From Candidatus Gastranaerophilales bacterium (lineage in GTDB: Bacteria; Cyanobacteriota; Vampirovibrionia; Gastranaerophilales; Gastranaerophilaceae): 60,664 nucleotides of DNA. Below, piece by piece: positions 7,109-13,621 of this stretch. Under the pieces are notes generated by a model. It was not told where the DNA came from. It worked only from the letters and a program-made list of their open reading frames with translations, and searched no databases. Both the position numbers and the translations under genes were made by a program. The DNA lies in contig CANPWQ010000005.1 in assembly GCA_947584965.1 (NCBI GenBank), positions 1 through 60,664 of the forward strand, written 5' to 3'. The number at the start of each line of letters is the position of its first letter. Positions within the stretch are counted from its first letter, which is position 1.

Positions 7109-7991
7109 TGACTATTCTCAGGAATTTGGTATAGCTCCGCATTTTGTTGAAAAAGATTATTATGTTGTTAAAGTACTATCAGAAATAAGCAAATTTAATT
7201 ATCCTGATTTAAAAATTGTTTTCTCCGGTGGAACGTGTTTATCTAAGGCTTATCATAAAATTCAAAGATTTTCAGAAGATATTGATTTTAGAATACATAC
7301 CGAGCGACCATTCACAAGAACAGAAAAGAAAGCTTTTTGCAATCTTATGTTAGAGGCGCTTGATAATAAAGAATGTTATCATATCATCCCAGAATCAATC
7401 AAGAAAGGTAACGAAAACAATTTCTTTAGTTTTGAAATTGAGTATGAAAAATTGTATGAGGGTTCGAACTTAAGACCTAATATTAAGGCGGAATTTACTT
7501 TTGAAAACTTGATTTTACCGAGTACAACTTGTGAAATATCTTCATTTATAGGTAAATTTATAAACGAAGAACCGATTAATGTTAATTGTATTCAACCGAT
7601 TGAAGTTATAGCAAATAAATTTAGTGCTCTTATGTGGCGAGTGTATATAAAAGACAGAACAAAACCGTTGCACTCAAAAGAAAATGATCCGACAATTGTT
7701 CGTCATTTGCAGGATATTGCCGCATTGGAGAGTATTATTTATACAAAAAAATTTGTTGAATTGTTGCAAGAATCTTTTGAAACGGATAAAGGTCGTGGTG
7801 GTTTTGTTAATAATTACACATTGCCGGAATTTATAAAAATAACTTTGGATAAATTAACAGATGATAAAATTTATAAAAAAGAATATTCTGATTTTGTCAG
7901 TTCAATGAATTATGCGAAAGATTCTGAAGTTATAACTTTTGAAAAAGCTCTCAATTGTTTTAAAAGGATGTATGATTTTATACAGTTATAA
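7065..7991 (+). CDS. AbiEii/AbiGii-family nucleotidyltransferase toxin
   Basis: A 308-residue protein of the AbiEii family, DNA polymerase beta-like nucleotidyltransferases that stall growth (some members modify tRNA 3' ends) and act in abortive phage infection. The signature is complete: FSGGTCLSKAYHKIQRFSEDIDF at residues 53-75, with GG (55-56) and the metal-binding D-I-D (72-74). The downstream basic/helical part includes EVIANKFSALMWR. It overlaps the antitoxin gene by 44 bp and is followed 21 bp later by a nuclease gene in the same direction. Confidence 0.88.
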   Translation: MKQSETKKNIINIVNDYSQEFGIAPHFVEKDYYVVKVLSEISKFNYPDLKIVFSGGTCLSKAYHKIQRFSEDIDFRIHTERPFTRTEKKAFCNLMLEALDNKECYHIIPESIKKGNENNFFSFEIEYEKLYEGSNLRPNIKAEFTFENLILPSTTCEISSFIGKFINEEPINVNCIQPIEVIANKFSALMWRVYIKDRTKPLHSKENDPTIVRHLQDIAALESIIYTKKFVELLQESFETDKGRGGFVNNYTLPEFIKITLDKLTDDKIYKKEYSDFVSSMNYAKDSEVITFEKALNCFKRMYDFIQL

Positions 7992-8012
7992 ATTAAAGAA
8001 ATAGGTTAAAAA

Positions 8013-9428
8013 GTGTTAAATTTTAAAGAAATAAAAAATGGAACTCAATTTGAGATATTTGTAAGAGAATTACTCATTGCATATGGATTACGGGCGTACT
8101 GGAGTGGGGTAGGTCCAGATGATGGAAAAGATTTACTTTGTATAGCGCCACAAAAAAGTTTTTTTGAGAATTCTGAAAAAAAGTGGTTAATATCATGTAA
8201 ACATTATGCTAATAGTGATAATTCTGTTGGTATTAATGATTTAGGCGAAATTATAGATTTATGCGAACAACACGATGCAACAGGGTATATATTGATATGT
8301 TCTACCCAACCTTCAGCAGCTGTTGTAACCAGACTCGAAGAAATCTCTAAAAAAGGGAAAATAAAAGCCATTTATTGGGATGCTACTAAATTAGAACTAA
8401 TGCTTTCTACTCCTAAATTATGGCGCATTGCTCAAAAATTTATGCCAATATCAAGCGAATCAAAAAAATTAAATGTAACAGCTACGGAATATCCAAATCA
8501 ATGGGTTGTTACTTATGACGGTTTTTATTTTTTCTTAATAAACAGAATTGGTTCAGATCATCATTATTATTTTAATCACATTGAAAAGATAATAGATGAA
8601 ATAAAATCTATACCTATGAAAAATGAAGATCACTTTATTCGAATTAGATCAATTTATTTTGATGATAAACATTTTTCGTATGTATTTTATTTAGATTATA
8701 TGTACCCAAATATTGAAAATCCTTGTATATCATCGACTAAAATTCAAGAATTATTAGGAGATGGATATACAAAAGATGATGGTAGATTTTACCAGTTTGA
8801 CGTTAGAACTATTCCATATTTTAAAGGAAGCGACCATTTTGATCCGGATCATTATGATTATTATGTTCCATATGATAGTTATTTTAAAGAAGGAAAAGAA
8901 CGGTTTAGAACAGAAAAAGAAGAAAATGAATATAGTACAGGTAAAGAAAATCTGAAATTAATAAATGAGAAAAATAGAGTTATTGCATTTAATAAATTAG
9001 AAAATTTATTTAGAAAGTTAAATTTTTTAGATGTTATAAGAGCAGTAAATTGTACTATTGAGAATCTAGATAAGTTTTATTTTCAAGCTGACTGGACCAA
9101 ATTATTAAATGATATTGAATATGAACAAGAAAGATTCTTTTCTGCTTGGTTTTTATTTGCTGTTTATAATGATAAAAAATTCCATCAGCTTATTTCTTGT
9201 TTACCACAAAGTGTAGAACATAATTTCAGGCTAACAGAAGCTTTTGTATACATTCCAAATGAAGAAGGGGGTTCTATTTTATCAAGGAAAAAAGATATTA
9301 AATTATATGAATTTACAGTATATATTCACCCATATAATGTAAAAAATAAATATATTGGTAGACAATTGATAAATAATTCCTTTGATATTTTTTCAGATGC
9401 AATTGAAAAGTATTTAAATAAACAATAA
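8013..9428 (+). CDS. PD-(D/E)XK (Mrr-like) nuclease with long C-terminal domain
   Basis: The first 145 residues look like an Mrr-type restriction-endonuclease fold: an N-terminal helix (GTQFEIFVRELLIAYGL), GPDDGKDLL with candidate Asp37/Asp40, the WLISCKHY strand with Lys63, and later TGYILICSTQPSAAV. Ser61 stands where Mrr enzymes usually have Gln/Glu. Residues 150-471 form a second domain I do not recognise. The start is GTG with a weak ribosome site, 21 bp behind the toxin gene, implying co-transcription. The best guess is a defence nuclease acting with, or protected by, the AbiE pair; the target is unknown. Confidence 0.6.
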   Translation: MLNFKEIKNGTQFEIFVRELLIAYGLRAYWSGVGPDDGKDLLCIAPQKSFFENSEKKWLISCKHYANSDNSVGINDLGEIIDLCEQHDATGYILICSTQPSAAVVTRLEEISKKGKIKAIYWDATKLELMLSTPKLWRIAQKFMPISSESKKLNVTATEYPNQWVVTYDGFYFFLINRIGSDHHYYFNHIEKIIDEIKSIPMKNEDHFIRIRSIYFDDKHFSYVFYLDYMYPNIENPCISSTKIQELLGDGYTKDDGRFYQFDVRTIPYFKGSDHFDPDHYDYYVPYDSYFKEGKERFRTEKEENEYSTGKENLKLINEKNRVIAFNKLENLFRKLNFLDVIRAVNCTIENLDKFYFQADWTKLLNDIEYEQERFFSAWFLFAVYNDKKFHQLISCLPQSVEHNFRLTEAFVYIPNEEGGSILSRKKDIKLYEFTVYIHPYNVKNKYIGRQLINNSFDIFSDAIEKYLNKQ

Positions 9429-9620
9429 TTCTTGACTAAAATGTTAGATTTTAGAATAGATTTTTTATATTTAATAATGTATTTTGAGTACTAATTATAC
9501 TGTTATTCAAATATAGTAAATATTGTTACCTTACTTCCGAGCTAAAAATTTGTAATTTCAAATAGGACTTTTATATCCTAAGTTTGCCATTGTAATAATA
9601 TAGAGTGTGTTGGAGTTTTA

Positions 9621-9768
9621 GCGATTTGCTCAGATTTATACCGGACTTTATTATGACAAAAAATGAAAGAAAATGGACATATAGTCCTATACCAGTCAAT
9701 ATCTGACAAATCGCCAGTATCTAAACACGTTTAGAGAATGAGGCTAACATATTACAATTGATACTGGC
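9621..9768. repeat. Two abutting inverted-repeat structures in a 617-bp gap
   Basis: The gap after the nuclease gene (9429-10045) has no intact gene. It contains a long imperfect hairpin, left arm 9621-9647 (GCGATTTG then TCAGAT and GGACT) against right arm 9683-9714. Next comes a hairpin closed by GCCAGTATC/GATACTGGC (9713-9721 and 9760-9768) with an inner CTAAAC/GTTTAG stem (9721-9734). The two share bases 9713-9714. This could be a structured RNA, a recombination site or a miniature element. No matching protein such as a reverse transcriptase is nearby. Confidence 0.5.
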
Positions 9769-9782
9769 CTATAAACCCCATA

Positions 9783-9953
9783 CTAATTGTATGAATTAAG
9801 AACTGATATTGCATTAATTACATCCAAAGAATCTACATGAGTATATTGCATTGTTATTTTTATATCTGAATGTGTCATTATTTCTTTTACAATAGCAGAT
9901 GGTATATTTTCTTTCATTAATCTTGTACAAACGGTATAACCTGTTTTATGACT
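9783..9953 (-). pseudogene. Tyrosine recombinase C-terminal fragment
   Basis: Fifty-six codons in one frame match the end of phage/ICE-type integrases: SHKTGYTVCTRLM (box II region, with the usual Arg replaced), then IVKEIMTHSDIKITMQYTHV with the box III His and the nucleophilic Tyr, then a short helix and stop. Two stop codons lie immediately upstream in frame, so the rest of the gene is missing. It is the reverse-oriented counterpart of the fragment at 6105-6530. Confidence 0.65.
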
Positions 9954-10045
9954 TTATTAATTAATTTATTTAGTTTATTTGTTTGCATAATATTTTTGTA
10001 TTATATTTATTTATAATATGTTAACAATAAACTGGGAGTTTAGTT

Positions 10046-10483
10046 ATGTGTCGCAAAGCCGTCATAATATGGGGATATAGCAATTCCGGAAAGACTACAA
10101 CTATAAAGCACTTTCTTAATGTTAGAAGACGTTTATATAATCGCGTGTATAATATTACTAATAATGATAGAAAGTTGGTAGAAATTTTTGTTGAAGGACA
10201 ATCACCCAGTGAAAAAGATGAGACTCTGGAAGATTTAATAAAGATTTATAATAAAGGAATTTTACCGAAGAACATTATAGTTGCAGAACAGATAGATGGT
10301 AAAAATGCAGGAAACACTGTTGACTATTTAATAAAAAACCGATACAAGATTACATTCTTTATAATACAAAATCCTGCAAAGTTCAATAAAGATCATTGGG
10401 ATTATAATCCAAATACCACAATACCCATATTAGACTTAGATAAAAGAGCCGAAGACATAAAAGCAATATTTAAATCGTCATAA
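10046..10483 (+). CDS. Small P-loop NTPase of unknown function
   Basis: A 145-residue protein starting almost directly with a Walker A loop, GYSNSGKTTT (residues 10-19). A hydrophobic strand (NIIVAEQIDGKNAG, about 78-91) could carry a Walker B or sensor role, and TFFIIQNPAKF is a later strand. The size and layout recall small kinase/AAA-like cargo proteins seen next to prophage and defence genes, but I cannot name a family. It has a good Shine-Dalgarno (GGGAG) and no close partner. It lies inside the repeat-bounded insert, so it is probably cargo. Confidence 0.55.
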   Translation: MCRKAVIIWGYSNSGKTTTIKHFLNVRRRLYNRVYNITNNDRKLVEIFVEGQSPSEKDETLEDLIKIYNKGILPKNIIVAEQIDGKNAGNTVDYLIKNRYKITFFIIQNPAKFNKDHWDYNPNTTIPILDLDKRAEDIKAIFKSS

Positions 10484-10522
10484 AATTTTATTAATTAAAA
10501 GTAAAAATCTCTATACACTTCA

Positions 10523-11080
10523 TTAATTATCTTTAATTTTTTTAGCGGGGACACCATAAGCAACACAGTTATCGGGAATATCTTTAGTAACAACAGAACC
10601 TGCTCCGATTACAACATTATTCCCAATTGTAACACCACCCAAAACAACAACATTTCCTCCAATCCAGACGTTATTACCGACCGTAATCGGTTTGGCATAT
10701 TCCAGCCCTTTATTTCTTGTTTCGTAATCAAGAGGATGTCCTGCCGCGTAAAATCCGCAATTAGGCGCTATAAAAACATTATCTCCAAAAGTTACTTTTG
10801 CGCAGTCTAAAATTATAAGATTATGATTTGAATAAAAATTTTCTCCGATTTCAATATTATATCCGTAATCACAGATAAAAGGTTGTTCTATCAGGAATTT
10901 TTCTTTAGTTTTACCGACAATTTTTTTTATTAAAATCTCTCTTTCGTTAATTTTATCGGGAGAAATATTATTGTACTGAAAACACAAAGTTTTACATTTA
11001 GTCCTTTCTTGTATTAAGGACTCATCATAATTGGCGTCATATAATTCGCCTTTAAGCATTTTTTCTTTTTCGGTTGTCAT
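10523..11080 (-). CDS. LacA/Maa-type O-acetyltransferase (right copy)
   Basis: The protein is residue-for-residue the same as the left copy (185 aa, catalytic His115, hexapeptide beta-helix). It is divergently oriented to the intact GT39-like gene with a 61-bp shared upstream region, which is probably the native arrangement. The unchanged copies imply a recent duplication or ongoing gene conversion. Confidence 0.85.
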   Translation of the reverse strand: MTTEKEKMLKGELYDANYDESLIQERTKCKTLCFQYNNISPDKINEREILIKKIVGKTKEKFLIEQPFICDYGYNIEIGENFYSNHNLIILDCAKVTFGDNVFIAPNCGFYAAGHPLDYETRNKGLEYAKPITVGNNVWIGGNVVVLGGVTIGNNVVIGAGSVVTKDIPDNCVAYGVPAKKIKDN

Positions 11081-11590
11081 ATATATCAGATTATTATAAA
11101 AATATTTAATTGTATAATATTTATTACAAGGAACAAAATTAATGTTAAAAAAAATTATTAATTATAAATTTCAAATAATTTTTATTTTAATAATCTGCTT
11201 CGGGATATATCTGAGAACAAGATTATATTTGTTTAAAGCAGAATTTTGGCTTGATGAAGTTATGCTTGCTTTATCTTTTATCGATAAAGGCATAGGTGCA
11301 TTATTTCTGCCTTTGGAAGCCGAGCAAAAAGCACCTCCGTTATATTTATGTTCGGTTTATTTCATAGTGAAATTTTTCGGATTTAATGAATATTCTTTCA
11401 GATTTATTTCATATATATCAGGCTGTTTATCCGTTATAGCTTTTTATTTCCTTTTAAATGCTTATGTAAAAGATAATATCGGAAAAACATTTGCTTTATT
11501 TCTTTTTGCAATATCTATTCCGCTCATTTATAATTCCGCAGAATTTAAACCATACTCGAGCGATACATTAATTTGTATATTACTGTTTCT
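10523..11590. repeat. 1,068-bp direct repeat, right copy
   Basis: This is the second copy of 5037-6104. Here the GT39-like gene continues past the repeat boundary to its natural end, so this side keeps the complete gene and the left copy is the truncated one. Confidence 0.9.
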
Positions 11591-12788
11591 TTTTTACAGG
11601 TATATATCTAATCCAGTGTCGCACTTTACCGCCGACTCATCTTCGCCGTACAAGTGCTCACTTTTTAAAGTTGCCACTCCAAAATTTCGCTCACGTTCCT
11701 TATCGCGAAATTTTCTCGGACATTATTCAAAAAATATTGATTTAATAAAAACAAAGGGGGGGGGGAATTTTAAACAAGCATTATTATATACCCTGCTGAC
11801 TATATTATTAATCTTTTTCTCGTTCCCTGCGGCATTTGTTATTTTTTCAATGGTAATAACCAACTGCATATTTAATAGAAAAATAACATTAACATCTATT
11901 TCAATAATCACGGGAATAATTATCTCGGGAACAGTTATTTATTTAATGGATACAAATGTTTATCCTTTTATGCGGAATTTTTGGTGGGAACATGAAACTA
12001 AAAGCATAGAATATATGTTTTTAACAAGTATTAAATATTTTATGGACAAAGTCGGAAATAATTTTTGTTACCAATTTCTTACTTTAGTATTACTCGGATT
12101 GATAATTCTTTTTAAAGAAACAAAGCAAACAGCGGTATTTTGTTTATTATGTATTGCAAGCCCGTTAATAGCAAGCATACTAAAATTATATCCTTTTGAA
12201 GATAGATTAGTACTATTTCTTTTACCGATATTTTTATTATTAATAGCAAAATTATTTGATTATAACATTTTTAAAATCACTTCCGGCGCACATGAAATAA
12301 TACAAAAAACAATCTTATGTGTACTTTTAATATTAATAATCTATATAAAAATTCCGTATATAAATTACAACCAAGATAGGTTAATCAATTTTTGCAAATA
12401 TAACGATTATAAACACACCCTGAAATACAGACAAGAAGTTAAAAAAGTCAGTTTATATGTTTTAAATAGCTATCAAAAAAATATAAAAATACTTACCACA
12501 AATGAGTTTTATTATTATATAAGATATTATAACAAATACTACAATATGAAAAAAAACATACCTATAACATATTTAGGCTGGATAAATAAAGACGAAATCG
12601 GTAATATAATAACAAAGTTTATTGATGAAAATAACGGTAAATATACAATGTGGTTTATCAGCAGAAGTAATGAATATTATTTCAGAAATTGGAATTGGAA
12701 GTATTTAAAGGAAAAACTGCAGGAAAAAAAAATTAAATATGGCGTTATTCCGGGGTTTGGAAATGCTTATTTAGTGTACGGTATCTAA
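11142..12788 (+). CDS. GT39-like multi-TM glycosyltransferase, probably phase-variable
   Basis: A 548-residue membrane protein of the PMT/ArnT-like GT-C group, which moves sugars from lipid carriers on the outer face of the inner membrane. It has an N-terminal TM helix, then FWLDEVML with the Asp/Glu pair expected in the first periplasmic loop, about ten further hydrophobic segments, and a soluble C-terminal part (from about residue 430). Two oddities sit in one loop (about residues 155-210): a G+C-rich palindromic insertion (11611-11722) and a run of ten G (11756-11765) read as Lys-Gly-Gly-Gly. At ten G the frame is open. At nine or eleven G it stops within about a dozen codons. AAGGAA precedes the ATG. 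Confidence 0.75.
   Translation: MLKKIINYKFQIIFILIICFGIYLRTRLYLFKAEFWLDEVMLALSFIDKGIGALFLPLEAEQKAPPLYLCSVYFIVKFFGFNEYSFRFISYISGCLSVIAFYFLLNAYVKDNIGKTFALFLFAISIPLIYNSAEFKPYSSDTLICILLFLFYRYISNPVSHFTADSSSPYKCSLFKVATPKFRSRSLSRNFLGHYSKNIDLIKTKGGGNFKQALLYTLLTILLIFFSFPAAFVIFSMVITNCIFNRKITLTSISIITGIIISGTVIYLMDTNVYPFMRNFWWEHETKSIEYMFLTSIKYFMDKVGNNFCYQFLTLVLLGLIILFKETKQTAVFCLLCIASPLIASILKLYPFEDRLVLFLLPIFLLLIAKLFDYNIFKITSGAHEIIQKTILCVLLILIIYIKIPYINYNQDRLINFCKYNDYKHTLKYRQEVKKVSLYVLNSYQKNIKILTTNEFYYYIRYYNKYYNMKKNIPITYLGWINKDEIGNIITKFIDENNGKYTMWFISRSNEYYFRNWNWKYLKEKLQEKKIKYGVIPGFGNAYLVYGI
11611..11722. repeat. Palindromic element inserted in frame within a gene
   Basis: About 110 bp markedly richer in G+C than the flanking gene, containing the perfect inverted repeat AAAATTTCGC (11681-11690) / GCGAAATTTT (11705-11714). 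It encodes a Ser/Arg/Pro-rich hydrophilic stretch between two TM helices that family members normally join by a short loop. It resembles intergenic palindromic repeats that have landed in a coding sequence without breaking the frame. Confidence 0.55.
11756..11765 (+). repeat. G10 homopolymer tract (candidate contingency locus)
   Basis: Ten consecutive G residues inside the GT39-like gene, in DNA that is otherwise strongly A+T rich. Such tracts mutate by slipped-strand mispairing and switch surface-glycan genes in Campylobacter and Helicobacter. One extra G brings TAA into frame two codons later; one fewer brings TGA into frame about eleven codons later. Confidence 0.8.
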
Positions 12789-12811
12789 TCCGGTGTAAAA
12801 CAAAAAATATA

Positions 12812-13573
12812 CTAGTTTTTTTGTGAAGAAGATTTTAAAGGTTGAGCAATTAATTTCATATTAAAATCCATTAATTCTTTTTTCTTAGCTTTATATTTTT
12901 CCTCGTCAAAATCTTCAAGTCCGAGTTTTTTTCTGTCTTCATCAGTTAGACTATTAAAAATACTGTTTGTTCTTCTGAATATATCCGAAAAACGTACCGA
13001 TGAATTTTCTATGTGACCGTATAGTATGGGAGGATTACCTGTTTCATTTTTATTAAAAATATAGTTAACAGAAAGTGCAATATCAGTTCTATGCAATCCC
13101 TGAGCACACGCTATATAGAAATCACCATTATTAATAATATTAAACAACTCGGGAAGAATTTCTATTATTTGTCTGTCGGAAGTATTTTTTGCATCCATTG
13201 GAAAATGCAAGTATGTCATAGAATTTTCTTCTACTTTGTATTGAAAATTTTTAGAAAAGTCACTTGTTTTTAAGTCTATAATATGTTTAATGCCCAAATT
13301 TTTCAAAGCAGGCAAAAATCTTTGATTTTTTTTTATTGATAAACTTTCACCTCTTAAGCCCTGACTGTCTAAGGAATGAAGATTGGGTATATCAATATTT
13401 ACATTATCATACTTACGATTTTTGTTGATTGAGCAAAAACTGACAGGAGGACAATACAATCCTGATAACTTTACCCATCTGCTATTATATAATTTCAATT
13501 GAGTATTTTTATTACTTGATTGAACTTTTGGCTTCATATATGTATTGTTTGAAAATGTCACGTTGTAAAACAT
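12812..13573 (-). CDS. CX5R (dual-specificity/tyrosine) phosphatase-like protein
   Basis: A 253-residue protein with the protein-tyrosine phosphatase signature FYIACAQGLHRTD: Cys156, then five residues, then Arg162 followed by Thr. The preceding strand/loop HIIDLKTSDFSKN and YLHFPMDAK correspond to the IDLR and general-acid regions of DSP-type enzymes. The first 75 residues are Asn/Ser/Lys rich with no known domain, and no clear signal peptide is present. GGAAG precedes the ATG. Its paralogue is the next gene on the same strand (48 bp upstream of its start). Substrate unknown: a phosphoprotein, phosphoinositide or sugar phosphate is possible. Confidence 0.65.
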   Translation of the reverse strand: MFYNVTFSNNTYMKPKVQSSNKNTQLKLYNSRWVKLSGLYCPPVSFCSINKNRKYDNVNIDIPNLHSLDSQGLRGESLSIKKNQRFLPALKNLGIKHIIDLKTSDFSKNFQYKVEENSMTYLHFPMDAKNTSDRQIIEILPELFNIINNGDFYIACAQGLHRTDIALSVNYIFNKNETGNPPILYGHIENSSVRFSDIFRRTNSIFNSLTDEDRKKLGLEDFDEEKYKAKKKELMDFNMKLIAQPLKSSSQKN

Positions 13574-13621
13574 ATTTAAACTTCCGAATATTATAAAAAG
13601 TCTAAATTTTTTTTTTGTTAA

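Noticed and set aside
9621-9768. Retron msr-msd-like non-coding RNA
   Set aside because: The nested inverted repeats invited the idea, but no reverse transcriptase gene or typical msr stem pair with a branching G is nearby.
3665-10522. attL/attR made from the 3' end of the tRNA-Met
   Set aside because: I looked for a second copy of the tRNA T-arm/acceptor end at the right border of the insert and found none. The insert is bounded by the 1,068-bp repeats instead.
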